A stretch of DNA of 35,870 nt from positions 1 through 35,870 of the IMG/VR virus record IMGVR_UViG_3300009788_000212. One strand, written 5' to 3'. Every line of letters begins with the position of its first letter. Position 1 is the first letter of the stretch. The translations under genes were made by a program, and so were the position numbers. Below, one piece after another: positions 12,572 through 21,536 of the stretch. This DNA comes from a virus. The notes under the pieces were generated by a model. The model did no database searches. It saw nothing but the letters and a program-made list of their open reading frames with translations, and had not been told where the DNA came from.

Positions 12572-12630
12572 GAATTTTTCGTCGGGTGGAGAATTCAGAG
12601 GTACGATATCTGCTGGTCCGCCCCATCCGT

Positions 12631-12657
12631 CCCGCCCCCGACTCCCACCCCCACCCC
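12631..12657 (-). other. G-quadruplex-prone tract
   Basis: The minus strand carries five G-runs of three to five bases separated by loops of one to four bases (12657 down to 12631), with another G4 at 12624-12621. This fits the usual G-quadruplex pattern. It lies downstream of the predicted head-tail promoter on the template strand, so folding could affect transcription. Confidence 0.55.
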
Positions 12658-12724
12658 TCGCCGCGTAGCCTCGCGCGCTGGTGAGCCTCAGGGCGATCCC
12701 GGGAGTCCTGAGCGCCGCCGCTTG

Positions 12725-12817
12725 ATGGCTGGCCTCATTGCCGGCGGGACAATCCGCACCTCGCCCATCGGCGCACCTCGCCCAGGCGTTGGCCTCAATA
12801 CGCTGACGGGGCAATGA
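12725..12817 (+). CDS. Possible 30-aa leader peptide before portal
   Basis: A frame from ATG 12725 to TGA 12815-12817 encodes MAGLIAGGTIRTSPIGAPRP plus a ten-residue Gly/Leu-rich end. It ends one base before the TTG of the portal gene, so it could be translationally coupled to it. The frame is open further upstream, and no strong ribosome binding site precedes the ATG. Support is weak: only the junction and the lack of another use for the sequence. Confidence 0.3.
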   Translation: MAGLIAGGTIRTSPIGAPRPGVGLNTLTGQ

Positions 12818-12818
12818 G

Positions 12819-14576
12819 TTGAGCGCTGCGCTCTCCATCTATCAGCTCCCCGAGAATCCTCCCACGTCGGCTGCGACTGACGAGGCGAAGGATGTGCGCG
12901 ACACGATTCGCCGCCGCCGGGAGTCGATGCGTCAGCCGTGGCGACAGATTCGGCCCATGCTGCAGCAGGTCAGCCAGTTCATCGACCCTTGGAGCGGGGA
13001 GTTTCTGTGGGACAGCAACGACCAGTTCCGCCACGGGACTGAGCAGCACGCCAACATCATCAACAACACGGCCACTCGGGTCTACAACAACGCCCGCGCT
13101 GGGCTCTCCAGCCTGCTCACACCGGCCTCCAGCCAGTGGTGGGGGTTCGAGGCCCTTGACCCGGGCCTGAAGACGCACAAGCCCGCTCAGGAGTGGCTGG
13201 AGCTTGTGGTGCAGCTGATGGTCGATGTCCAGCAGTCGACCAACTTCTACACCGTGCTTGAGAACGGCCACGGGGATGCGTTCCTGTACGGGACTGGTTC
13301 AGAGTCGATGGACCCCCATCCCGAGCTTGGCATTCAGATGACCTCCCACCCGATTGGCACGTACCTGTGCGACATGGGGCCGGATGGGCGCGTGGATACG
13401 TTCTACGAGGAGATTAGCCGGTCGGTGGACTGGATCGTGCGGACCTTCGGCATCGACAACGTCTCCGCGCATGTGCGCAAGGCATACGGTTCCAGCGATC
13501 TGAGCAAGACGTATCGAATCACCCACGCTGTTGAGCCCAATGATGATCGGATTCCCGGGCGTGAGGACTGGAGGGGCAAGCCGTATCGCGGGATCTGGAT
13601 GGAGACTGCGGACGCTGTGGGGGGCGTGCTGAGATACGAGGGGTTCGACGAGTTCCCCAACTTCACCACCCAGTGGGCTGCTCGTGGCAACTTCGCGTGG
13701 GGCTATGGCCCCATGATGGCGAGTCTGGGGGACATTCGGGAGCTTCAGGTCCAGGAGCAGATCAAGCGCGAGATCACGGACATCATGGGTGACCCCACCA
13801 CCGCCATGCCGTCTTCGATGTTCGACAACAACAAGGCGCGCAAGGATCTGAGGCTTTCCGGGGGCCGTGTGCCATTGCCTCCTGAGGGCACAGGGCAGCA
13901 AGCCTATCCGATCTACTCACCGGCAGGGAGTCAGCTCCAGTCGATCCTGCTTGGTATTGCGACTCTCGTGAGTCAGATCGAGACTGCCGGCTTCGATGAC
14001 AGCTTCTTCCCCATTCTCAGCATGTGGAAGCAGGGCACCAGCACGGCGACTGAGGTCAATGCACGAAGAGCAGAGGCCCTTCAGCGACTAGGCCCATTCG
14101 CCTTCAAGCAGACCTTTCAGCGTATTGGCCCCATGCTGGACCGGCAGTTCAACATCATGCTGCGTCAAGACCGTTTCCCTGAGCCCCCGGACGCTCTCCA
14201 AGGTCAGCCCATCAAGGCCGTATTCAAGTCGCCTATCGCCCAAGCGTTGAGGCAGAGCGGGATTGCGAACCTCGAGTTCTTCACCTCGGTTGCGGCCAAC
14301 ATGTCGGCAGTATGGCCCGAGTCTCGACACTCTGTGGATTTCAACTTCATCTTGCAGGAGAACCGCGACAAGCTGGACCTGCCGGCGGATGTGATGAGGT
14401 CAGAGGACGAAGCGAACCAGCGAGTGCAGGCAGAGCAGCAGCAGCTTGCCCAGGCTCAGATGGCGCAGAACGCAGCGCTCGCCGGCAAGGGCGTGAAGGA
14501 TGCAAGCCAAGCCAATGTCACAGAAGAGAATGCATTGACGCAAATCGTGGGAAAGACGGATGACACAGGAAGTTGA
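12819..14576 (+). CDS. Portal (head-tail connector) protein, 585 aa
   Basis: The portal is the dodecameric ring at the capsid vertex through which DNA is packaged and ejected. The sequence fits the T7-type head-tail connector family: an N-terminal helix with RRRRESMRQPWRQIRPMLQQ, then an NNTATRVYNNARAGLSSLLT segment, a SSQWWGFE motif and a long helical C-terminal part. The usual ASQ...SSTATEVNARR-like helix appears as GTSTATEVNARRAEALQRLG (about residues 407-426). The end is Gln/Ala-rich. The start is a TTG at 12819, weakly supported; no better in-frame start exists before the conserved region. The stop overlaps the next gene by 17 bases. Confidence 0.92.
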   Translation: MSAALSIYQLPENPPTSAATDEAKDVRDTIRRRRESMRQPWRQIRPMLQQVSQFIDPWSGEFLWDSNDQFRHGTEQHANIINNTATRVYNNARAGLSSLLTPASSQWWGFEALDPGLKTHKPAQEWLELVVQLMVDVQQSTNFYTVLENGHGDAFLYGTGSESMDPHPELGIQMTSHPIGTYLCDMGPDGRVDTFYEEISRSVDWIVRTFGIDNVSAHVRKAYGSSDLSKTYRITHAVEPNDDRIPGREDWRGKPYRGIWMETADAVGGVLRYEGFDEFPNFTTQWAARGNFAWGYGPMMASLGDIRELQVQEQIKREITDIMGDPTTAMPSSMFDNNKARKDLRLSGGRVPLPPEGTGQQAYPIYSPAGSQLQSILLGIATLVSQIETAGFDDSFFPILSMWKQGTSTATEVNARRAEALQRLGPFAFKQTFQRIGPMLDRQFNIMLRQDRFPEPPDALQGQPIKAVFKSPIAQALRQSGIANLEFFTSVAANMSAVWPESRHSVDFNFILQENRDKLDLPADVMRSEDEANQRVQAEQQQLAQAQMAQNAALAGKGVKDASQANVTEENALTQIVGKTDDTGS

Positions 14577-14931
14577 TCACACCAAAGAGGAGCAGCTTAG
14601 ATGGAAAGCGGGAACGAAGGATCTTCTGGCGACCTGGGACAGCCGGGAGAGGATGCACACGATGCTGGAGGAGCACGGCCTGTGGGACACAATCCCGGGG
14701 AGCAACGGAATGTCGCGGGAAGAGGCCATCGGGGCGCACAACGCGGGCATCGCAATGCTCAACACCCTTCGGACACGCGAACCAGGGCTAGTCGCTCTGA
14801 TGATAAACGAGGCGGCGGAACGGGAGGCCAGAGATCATGAGCGCAGCAGCGGAGCTACCGACAAGCGAGACGACTCTATCGGAGACGCCGGCACCCGAGG
14901 TAAGCGCCCCCGATTCGAGCCAGTCAAGTGA
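14560..14931 (+). CDS. Hypothetical head-operon protein, 123 aa
   Basis: The gene lies between portal and scaffold, starting 17 bases inside the portal gene and ending 95 bases inside the scaffold gene. The protein is helical and charged (WKAGTKDLLATWDSRERMHT; GLVALMINEAAEREARDHER) with a basic, disordered tail. A small gene at this place is common in T7-like genomes, but I cannot name the family. Out-of-frame overlap on both ends suggests strong compaction. Confidence 0.65.
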   Translation: MTQEVDHTKEEQLRWKAGTKDLLATWDSRERMHTMLEEHGLWDTIPGSNGMSREEAIGAHNAGIAMLNTLRTREPGLVALMINEAAEREARDHERSSGATDKRDDSIGDAGTRGKRPRFEPVK

Positions 14932-15637
14932 ACCCTCTGGCATAGCTGGAGGAGAAGCAGAGCCCCCCGAAACACCGGGCGAAGATGCGCCCGAAGGCAT
15001 TTCTTCCGCTGGAAGCGAGCCCGAGAAGGGTCCGAAGGAAAGCGGTGAGGACGAAGGCAAGACAGAGGACGACAAAGCAGGAGACGACAAGGAAGAGAAG
15101 GACCCTGTTCTAGACGCAGTACCGGAGAAGTCCGATGGTTATAAAGCCCCGGAGGTCCCGGAAGGATTCGAGGGTGATGACGACATGCTCTCGATCTACA
15201 ACGAGGGGGCGCACAAGAACGGCCTTTCGGAGCGTCAGCACAAGGGAATTCTTGCCGACATCGTACAGCCTGCACTCGAACATCTGAATGCCAAGACCGA
15301 GGAAGCACGGCTCGCGACGGTCGCGGGCTGGAAAACAGAGCTTGGGAGTGACAAGGCTCTCGCAACGTCAGATGCAAAGGCTCAGATTGCAGATGCACGC
15401 AATGGATTCGCGAAGGCGCATCCAGAGCACGCAGAAGCGCTGATGCAGTTTCTGAAGGACACCGAGATCCAGTTTCATGCTCCTCTCAATGCGATGTTTG
15501 CATATACGGGAAGTCTGCTTGGCGAGGGTCGAATGCGGCCCGGTAAAGATTCTCTCGGTGGAGGCTCTACAGAGCCGACCCTGAAGGATCGAGCCGAGAC
15601 GATGTTCCCAGTGTCGTCGAAGCAAGCTAGACGATAG
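14837..15637 (+). CDS. Capsid assembly scaffolding protein, 266 aa
   Basis: Scaffolding proteins guide coat assembly and leave before or during packaging. The first 110 residues are extremely acidic and low in hydrophobics (Glu, Asp, Pro, Ser), then comes a helical region with GLSERQHKGILADIVQPALE and a basic, Ser/Gly C-terminus that would bind the coat protein. This layout, and position directly before the major capsid gene, match T7 gp9-type scaffolds. The start lies within the preceding gene, giving a 95-base out-of-frame overlap. The acidic tract shares its DNA with the basic C-terminus of that gene. Confidence 0.82.
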   Translation: MSAAAELPTSETTLSETPAPEVSAPDSSQSSEPSGIAGGEAEPPETPGEDAPEGISSAGSEPEKGPKESGEDEGKTEDDKAGDDKEEKDPVLDAVPEKSDGYKAPEVPEGFEGDDDMLSIYNEGAHKNGLSERQHKGILADIVQPALEHLNAKTEEARLATVAGWKTELGSDKALATSDAKAQIADARNGFAKAHPEHAEALMQFLKDTEIQFHAPLNAMFAYTGSLLGEGRMRPGKDSLGGGSTEPTLKDRAETMFPVSSKQARR

Positions 15638-15649
15638 GAGAAATAGGTC

Positions 15650-16639
15650 ATGGCATCAGCATTTACCACCGAACCGGTCACCTATTTGGACGTGGCCAAG
15701 CGGGCCGATCCAAATATGGGGATAGATAGTGTCGTCGAGATTCTGTCTTTGTTCTCGCCGCTCGTGAAGGACGCGCACACGATCGAGTCCAATCAGGAGA
15801 TGAGTCACAAGATCACCCGGCGCTCAAAGCTGCCGAGTGGTACATGGCGCAGATTCAATCAGGGCGTGCTCGCTACGAAGAGCGAGACCACTCAGGTTGT
15901 GGAAGACATCGGCAACCTGGAAGAGTATGCGTTGGTCGACAAGGATCTCGCAGACCTCAACGGGAACACGGCTGAGTTCATGCTCAGTGAGTCGGTTGCT
16001 CATCTGCAGTCGATGGCGCAGGAGGTCGAGTCGAAGTCATGGTACGGGGATGGCACGACTGCCAACTCCTTCCAGGGATTCACGCCTCGGTTCAATGCGC
16101 TGAGCGGCGGAAACAGCGGGCAGGTTGTGGACGCTGGAAGTTCTGGCGACAACAACCACTCGATCTGGCTCGTCACCTGGGGTCCTCTCACCGCAGCGAT
16201 GCTCTATCCCAAGGGCAGCTTCGCGGGCATTCAGATGACCGATCAGGGCCAGCAGACCACGCACGTCACGCCCGATTTGACCACGAACAAGGCAGGACAG
16301 TTCGAGGCGTATCAGGTCCACTTCAAGTGGCGACCCGGTCTGATGGTGCGAGATCCGCGCTACATCGTGCGGATCGGCAACATCACCAACGGCGTGACTG
16401 AGAGTCTGGTCCCGCTGCTGATCGAGGCCCAGCACAAGCTGTTCAGCCAGGGCGTTGGAACTCCCATGCTCTACATGAACCGCACTGTTGCGACTGCTCT
16501 GGACAAGGAAGCTCAGGCGCAGGGCAACGTGAACCTCGTGCACCGCGAGTACGGAGGCGAGTATGTCCTCCACTTCCGCAACATGCCCATCCGAGAGACG
16601 GACGGACTCCTCGACGGCACTGAGGCGACGATAGTCTAA
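15650..16639 (+). CDS. Major capsid protein, 329 aa
   Basis: The sequence matches the gp7-type (HK97-fold) coat proteins of environmental podoviruses. The segment SKLPSGTWRRFNQGVLATKS is followed by an E-x-x-x-LVDKDLADLNG region, where the family has its conserved W-R-x-N-x-G and VDKDL motifs. The rest is typical P-domain sequence. A GGAGAAATAGGTC leader gives strong translation, as expected for the most abundant virion protein. It is preceded by the scaffold and followed by a cement-like protein. Confidence 0.9.
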   Translation: MASAFTTEPVTYLDVAKRADPNMGIDSVVEILSLFSPLVKDAHTIESNQEMSHKITRRSKLPSGTWRRFNQGVLATKSETTQVVEDIGNLEEYALVDKDLADLNGNTAEFMLSESVAHLQSMAQEVESKSWYGDGTTANSFQGFTPRFNALSGGNSGQVVDAGSSGDNNHSIWLVTWGPLTAAMLYPKGSFAGIQMTDQGQQTTHVTPDLTTNKAGQFEAYQVHFKWRPGLMVRDPRYIVRIGNITNGVTESLVPLLIEAQHKLFSQGVGTPMLYMNRTVATALDKEAQAQGNVNLVHREYGGEYVLHFRNMPIRETDGLLDGTEATIV

Positions 16640-16670
16640 ACACTCTCGGTAAGAGAGAAGGAGAAGTAAG

Positions 16671-17123
16671 ATGGGACAGCAAGACGAAAGCCTTCTGTTT
16701 GGCGTTGCAGACATCGGAGGGGACACTACTTCCACGACAGTGGACAAGGATGGGTCTCCCGGCGAGGTCCAGATGATCACAGGGACGTTGCTCATTGACC
16801 GAGCAGCGGGAACGCCGATTTGGATCTATGTAGACCAGACCGAACTCACGGACCTGACCACCGAGGATGTTTCACTTCAGATCCTCTCCGCAACGGCATC
16901 GGGTGGGTCCTTCTCTGAGATCCTGGAGCTGCAGTTGGGCACCGGGACTGAGTTGACTGCGGCCGGTCTTGGCTCGATTGGTGCGGTTGGCATCATGCCT
17001 CAGATCCTCGCCTCGGGTGAGTGGCTCCGCGCCATCATCCTGTACGGAGGCACACCCGCCACGGGTCAGTATCGAGTCGGCCTCGGTCTTCAGGAGACAA
17101 GCTTCATGAAGATCCTGGCCTAA
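16671..17123 (+). CDS. Bbp16-like capsid cement/decoration protein, 150 aa
   Basis: The gene follows the capsid gene after 31 bases containing a small CTCTC/GAGAG hairpin and an AGGAGAAG ribosome binding site. The protein is acidic and beta-rich, with an N-terminal LFGVADIGGDTTST segment, a TGTLLIDRAAGTPIWIYVDQ strand pair and C-terminal YRVGLGLQETSF. Order and fold type fit Bbp16-family cement proteins that bind on the capsid surface. Assignment is from motif memory plus synteny. Confidence 0.7.
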   Translation: MGQQDESLLFGVADIGGDTTSTTVDKDGSPGEVQMITGTLLIDRAAGTPIWIYVDQTELTDLTTEDVSLQILSATASGGSFSEILELQLGTGTELTAAGLGSIGAVGIMPQILASGEWLRAIILYGGTPATGQYRVGLGLQETSFMKILA

Positions 17124-17132
17124 GGGGAATCC

Positions 17133-17564
17133 ATGGGCGATCAAGTCGAGATCAAGTGCATCGTAACGGCAACGTGCTGGTACGATGGCAAGTTCAGGGA
17201 GCCGGGCTCTGAGTGTTGGTATGCAGGCGATGTAGACAGCCTGCCTCAGCATTTGATCCCGGCTGAAGAGGTGCCCGGTGCGCCTGTTCATCATCCCGAT
17301 CAGCCCATTCCCGTGGCGAAGGTAGATGAAGATCATCTGCCTCCGTCGAAGAGAACCGGGGCGGGCGAGAAGGTACAGCTGGATGAGCGGCAGGAAGAGA
17401 TCAGGGCGGCCTGTGAAGAGCTGGACCGAGCGGATAGCTCCGTTTGGACCAAGGTCTCGCACAGCCCGAAGCTTCCTGCTGTCAATGCCATCCTGCTGGG
17501 GGCGGGTAGCGATCCTGCCACTCAAGCTGAGCTTCAGAGCTTGGGGTATCGCCGGCCGAAGTGA
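17133..17564 (+). CDS. Hypothetical head/neck protein, 143 aa
   Basis: This gene lies between the cement protein and the tail tube genes. The N-terminal half is beta-like (VEIKCIVTATCWYDGKFREP). A proline/His-rich linker follows, then a C-terminal helical domain with REEI..ACEELDRADSSVWT followed by SHSPKLPAVNAIL. The C-terminal pattern resembles small phage head-completion proteins, but I cannot assign a family. A strong hairpin ends the region after its stop. Confidence 0.6.
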   Translation: MGDQVEIKCIVTATCWYDGKFREPGSECWYAGDVDSLPQHLIPAEEVPGAPVHHPDQPIPVAKVDEDHLPPSKRTGAGEKVQLDERQEEIRAACEELDRADSSVWTKVSHSPKLPAVNAILLGAGSDPATQAELQSLGYRRPK

Positions 17565-17579
17565 TCTCACAAAGACTCG

Positions 17580-17605
17580 GGGAGGGGGCCTAACGGCCCT
17601 CTCCC
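17580..17605 (+). terminator. Strong intergenic hairpin, possible attenuator
   Basis: GGGAGGGGGCC and GGCCCTCTCCC form an 11-pair stem (ten Watson-Crick, one G-T) around a TAAC loop. It separates head genes from tail genes and lies just before the ribosome binding site of the tail tube A gene. Only TTGGTT follows, so it is likely a partial terminator or an mRNA end-stabiliser after the abundant capsid messages. Confidence 0.6.
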
Positions 17606-17620
17606 TTGGTTGGGGGCAGC

Positions 17621-18283
17621 ATGGCAGCGACTCAGCTGGACATTTACAACCACGCGCTGGCCGATGCAGCAATGCAGCCCCTTGCGACGATTACGGAGAA
17701 CTCTGAGTCGAGGTCATTCCTCGACATCAAGTACGCGACTGTTGCCGGGGCAATGCTCGAGCGGTTCGATTGGCACTTCTGCCGGATTGATGTAGCGCTG
17801 ACCAAGACCTCGAACACTGGACCTTTTGACGATGGGTGGCAGTTCGAGTACGAGCTTCCTGCAAGCTCTGCAGCGGTGAGAGTCGTCCATCCTCAGCATG
17901 ACACGAGAGACGACATCGAGCAGGACTTCACGCAGCTCTGGAACAACACGGATTCTCAGCAGGTATTGCGTACGAATCTGGATGACGCCTACGCGCTCTA
18001 CACGGATGCCCTGGACTTCACGCTAGCGGCAGATGTAGCGCGTCTTGACAATGGGTTTGTGCTGGCTCTATCGCTGAATCTGGCAGCCCATCTCATCACG
18101 CGATTCAGCCAAGACCCCAAGAAGACGGTGCTTGCTATCGAGATGACCTCACGTGCTCTAGAGATGGCACGTGCTCATTCTCTGGGTCGTGGTATCGGCG
18201 CACCGCAAAGGCCGACTCGTTCTCTGCGTGCTCGCGGCCGTATTCCTCGCGACAACTTCGTACCCTTCGGATTCGTTCCCTGA
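17621..18283 (+). CDS. Tail tubular protein A-like adaptor, 220 aa
   Basis: This is the ring between portal and nozzle in T7-like tails (gp11 type). The N-terminus ATQLDIYNHALADAAMQPLA and the AGAMLERFDWHFCRIDVALT segment match the family's early helices. The FEYELPASSAAVRV strand and the LNLAAHLITRFSQDPKK helix follow as expected. ATG 17621 was chosen because it follows GGTTGGGGGCAGC and starts at the conserved region. It ends one base before the tail tube B start codon. Confidence 0.85.
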   Translation: MAATQLDIYNHALADAAMQPLATITENSESRSFLDIKYATVAGAMLERFDWHFCRIDVALTKTSNTGPFDDGWQFEYELPASSAAVRVVHPQHDTRDDIEQDFTQLWNNTDSQQVLRTNLDDAYALYTDALDFTLAADVARLDNGFVLALSLNLAAHLITRFSQDPKKTVLAIEMTSRALEMARAHSLGRGIGAPQRPTRSLRARGRIPRDNFVPFGFVP

Positions 18284-18284
18284 G

Positions 18285-21200
18285 ATGCCGGGCAATCCCA
18301 AAGCCGTCCAAGACTCCTTTGCTACTGGAGTCGTCGCACCCGAGATGTCTGCTCGTGTGGGATTGGCTCGCTATGCGAACGGTCTGATCGAGGGCACGAA
18401 CTGCTACCCCACGAAGACCGGAGCGCTGACCCGTAGGCGCGGGACGAAGTTCGTAGCGCTTACGAAGGACAGTGGCCTACTCACGGATGACGACACGGTA
18501 TCCACGAAGAAGGTGAGACTGCTCAACTTCGACTTCAATGAGGAGCAGACTCACTTCATCGAGGCTGGCGATCTCTATGCACGCTTCGGTACCAACGGTG
18601 GGCTCATCATCGAGGATGTCGAGAATGGCACTGCGATTGTCGAGGCAGCCACCTACAAGTGGACGCTCTCTTCGGGCTCGGTCTACTACCTGGATCTTCT
18701 GGCCGGCGGTGATCCTGAGATTGAAGAGCCGGTGGAGGTCTGGGAGCAAGTCCTCACCACCGAGGTTGAGTTGACGTTGGTTGTGGGTTTGCCTGCATCG
18801 GCTGGGGAGTGGACCTGGGGAGACTTTGATACGCTGGGCTTCGATACGGTCTATCTGGAGTTGAGCGATAGCGTAGACCCCGACACGAAGACCGATGGTG
18901 ATGTGGTCGCCACGAACTATGCCGGTGTGACTTGGCCTTACCTCGAAGCCCAGCTCTTCGATATCGACACCACACAGAGCGCCGATGTGATGTGGGCTGT
19001 CCATCCTTCCCACCCCCCGGCGAATGTGGTGCGTACGGGATCGGATGTTTGGGATTACGAGGTCATCGCATTCACAACGAAGCTGGTGGAGCCTAGCCTA
19101 GTAGAAGTGTCGTCTGGTGCAGGCACAACCAACTCTTGGAGATGGTTTGCGGGGGCAGAGGGTTACGACAGGATTGAAGGGCTCCCTTCTAGCTTGATCG
19201 TTGAGCAAACGGCTCAGCTTGATGCAACAAGCGTCGTCCTTGAGATTGGCGAAGATACTGTTGACGCCTATGAATACTTCCCTGATGGGAGTGACACGGT
19301 CTTCCAGATGGATCAAGTGGCACGTTTCGTGTTGTATCGGGAGCTGATCTTCGACGGGGCTACCAGCGGAGACCAGCTAGGCACTGCTGGCTTCATCGCT
19401 GTAGTGAATCCAAGAGTCACTGATGACGAAGGCTGGAGCGATTCGCTCAAAAGAGTATTCAGCAGGCCCAGTGCAGGCCCAGCCGGGGAGATCACCATCT
19501 TCTCGCATAACCTGTCGGTCGACGACCGAATCCGCTTCCTTACTGTGGGCGAGGATGCCTCGGGGACCAACGCGCTCGGCGAAAGCCCGGAGGATGTGCT
19601 GCTCCGCTTCATGTTCAGCGTATCCTCTGTTGTGAGTGCAAACATAATTACAATCGACTATGTGGAAGTTCCAGATGAGCCATGGAGTCGCAGCGGGCTA
19701 GTCGATACTGGCAATTGGGAGATTGTCTCGAATCTCGTCATTCCAACCTTCGTGAATCCTGTCTGCCAGCCAATACTACCCGTTGAGTTCACAGACAATG
19801 GAGGCGTACTGCCGGACTACTCAGACACCCCGCTTGAGGTGAATACTCTTTTCACGCTGATGGGTGATTTCCCCAGCGCGGTCACGTTCTTCGATCAGAG
19901 GCTATGCTTCGCCGCTACGGACGATGCCCCTCAAGTGCTTCACATGTCACGACCCGGAGACTTCAACAGCTTCAATCAACGAGGAGTCATCAAGGACGAC
20001 GACCCAATCCAGAAGTTCCTCCCCGCAAGACAAGCGAACCGAGTGCGCAACCTCGTCCCGCTCTACGATCTGGTAGCCACCACCGGAGGGGCCATCTTCC
20101 GAATCTGGAGTGAGTCGGGTGTCGTCTCCGCTCGCGAGCTTCAGCTACGTCCCCAGACAGAGCGAGGCGCTTCCAACCTGGAGCCCGTCGCCATCTTCGG
20201 AACGGCTGTGTATGTCAGCGACAAGCGCAACCAAGTCTTCCTCCTCTCCCAGCGCGACAACACCTTTGGGTATCAGGACAGCGAGCTTTCGATCTACGTC
20301 GAGCACTACTTCAAGGGTCGCACAGTGGTGGACTGGGCCTATGCGGCGGCTCCTGATTCTGTCCTCTGGGTCGTGATGTCGGATGGCAAGTTTCTGAGCT
20401 TCACCTACATCCCCGATCAAGAGGTATGGGCATGGGCCGAGCATGAGACGGACGGTTGCGTGGAGTCGGTTACCACCACTAGAGAGGGTGGGGTGGATGC
20501 GGTTTACTTCTCTGTCTTGCGCACGCTGTCTGGGATAGCCCCTCCTAACCAACTTGTATGGGCGAGACGAACGATTGAACGCATGGAGACGGAGGTACCA
20601 ACGAACCTCTTGACTTCAATAGACATTGATTGCGCATTCGTCTTTGAGGCCGATCTAGTCCCGTTGTCTGGCTTGCTAGCCGGGGTTGCAGTCACATTGA
20701 CTACCACATCGCCACATGGGTTCAGCACGAACGATATCATCTTTTTGGATGGCGTTGAGACATTGCCAGCATCTGGGGTGAACGATGCCGGGTTGACTGC
20801 AGAAGAAGCCCTGAATGGCAAGCGCTTCAATATCGAAGTCACGACAACCACTCAGTTCAAGCTGAGAAGTGTGGACACAGTAATTGATATCGAAGGAGTA
20901 AATTGGTCAATTGTCTTTGCGGACCTATCCGGTGTAGAGGTTAGAAAAGGCGTTACTACTATCAGCGGGCTTCACTATTTCATTCAACGGAACAGCCCAT
21001 TCTTCGGCATGAATGTGGTCATGAAGCACAATGGCGTAGACCCTGCAACGGACACGGAGCAATACCAATACCTAGTCGAAGAGAACCCCACAGTATCAGC
21101 TTCTGGTGTTGTGACTATATCTCAGCCCGCGACTCACTTCATGATCGGATTCGGGTATGAATCAAGGGCGACCACCACAGACTTCTCGACAAGGCAGGAG

Positions 21201-21536
21201 AATGCGCGACAAGCTCAGGGGATACAGACCAATCCTACCGAAGTTCTGCTGAGGGTTCATGACACCTTGGGGCTGGAAGCGGCAACGCAGGTGGGGACCT
21301 TCCGGCCTATGAAGGCCAAGGCTAGTGCAGGGCTCGGGTACGACTCGATTGCACTGAAGGGCGCAACATACGACAGCACGCAAGGCATCATGAGAACAGC
21401 GCTGAGCGGAGACGGGAGGGTGGTTCTGGCGGGAGAGTGGGACGGAGTAGGCAGGATCAGTGTCAAGCAAGCGCCAACAGAAGCCGTTCCGTTTACGCTG
21501 CTGGCGATTCTGCAGGAGGTCATTGATGGGCGTTAG
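18285..21536 (+). CDS. Tail tubular protein B-like nozzle protein, 1083 aa
   Basis: The nozzle protein forms the distal tail tube (gp12 type). The N-terminus is diagnostic: SFATGVVAPEMSARVGLARY, then NGLIEGTNCYPTKTGALTRR before GTKFV. Later comes a repeat-rich beta body, with SAVTFFDQRLCFAATDDAPQ and SRPGDFNSF near residues 527-560, the family's typical R-L-x-F/A-G...S..G...F region. The length exceeds T7 gp12 (about 790 aa); the excess is largely in the middle and C-terminal thirds, perhaps extra exposed domains. The start ATG lies one base after the previous stop (TGAGATG). Confidence 0.87.
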   Translation: MPGNPKAVQDSFATGVVAPEMSARVGLARYANGLIEGTNCYPTKTGALTRRRGTKFVALTKDSGLLTDDDTVSTKKVRLLNFDFNEEQTHFIEAGDLYARFGTNGGLIIEDVENGTAIVEAATYKWTLSSGSVYYLDLLAGGDPEIEEPVEVWEQVLTTEVELTLVVGLPASAGEWTWGDFDTLGFDTVYLELSDSVDPDTKTDGDVVATNYAGVTWPYLEAQLFDIDTTQSADVMWAVHPSHPPANVVRTGSDVWDYEVIAFTTKLVEPSLVEVSSGAGTTNSWRWFAGAEGYDRIEGLPSSLIVEQTAQLDATSVVLEIGEDTVDAYEYFPDGSDTVFQMDQVARFVLYRELIFDGATSGDQLGTAGFIAVVNPRVTDDEGWSDSLKRVFSRPSAGPAGEITIFSHNLSVDDRIRFLTVGEDASGTNALGESPEDVLLRFMFSVSSVVSANIITIDYVEVPDEPWSRSGLVDTGNWEIVSNLVIPTFVNPVCQPILPVEFTDNGGVLPDYSDTPLEVNTLFTLMGDFPSAVTFFDQRLCFAATDDAPQVLHMSRPGDFNSFNQRGVIKDDDPIQKFLPARQANRVRNLVPLYDLVATTGGAIFRIWSESGVVSARELQLRPQTERGASNLEPVAIFGTAVYVSDKRNQVFLLSQRDNTFGYQDSELSIYVEHYFKGRTVVDWAYAAAPDSVLWVVMSDGKFLSFTYIPDQEVWAWAEHETDGCVESVTTTREGGVDAVYFSVLRTLSGIAPPNQLVWARRTIERMETEVPTNLLTSIDIDCAFVFEADLVPLSGLLAGVAVTLTTTSPHGFSTNDIIFLDGVETLPASGVNDAGLTAEEALNGKRFNIEVTTTTQFKLRSVDTVIDIEGVNWSIVFADLSGVEVRKGVTTISGLHYFIQRNSPFFGMNVVMKHNGVDPATDTEQYQYLVEENPTVSASGVVTISQPATHFMIGFGYESRATTTDFSTRQENARQAQGIQTNPTEVLLRVHDTLGLEAATQVGTFRPMKAKASAGLGYDSIALKGATYDSTQGIMRTALSGDGRVVLAGEWDGVGRISVKQAPTEAVPFTLLAILQEVIDGR

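Larger units (their letters stand above)
12075..12818. other. Long intergenic region between minus island and portal operon
   Basis: This gap of 744 bases is by far the longest in the window. The frames on either strand in it lack ribosome binding sites and have low-complexity translations. It holds a run of inverted repeats at 12140-12390, a predicted plus-strand promoter with palindrome at 12538-12571, a C-rich tract at 12621-12657 (G-rich on the minus strand), and a possible 30-codon gene next to the portal start. It separates divergent transcription units, so it probably carries control signals for both. Confidence 0.6.

Noticed and set aside
12437-12838. Minus-strand frame of 133 codons opposite the portal leader
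   Set aside because: Runs through the promoter, palindrome and G-rich tract and into the portal gene antisense; no ribosome binding site.
16037-17672. Long antisense frames opposite the capsid and cement genes
   Set aside because: Shadows of high-G+C coding sequence: no ribosome binding sites or coupling, and the sense genes have recognisable families.
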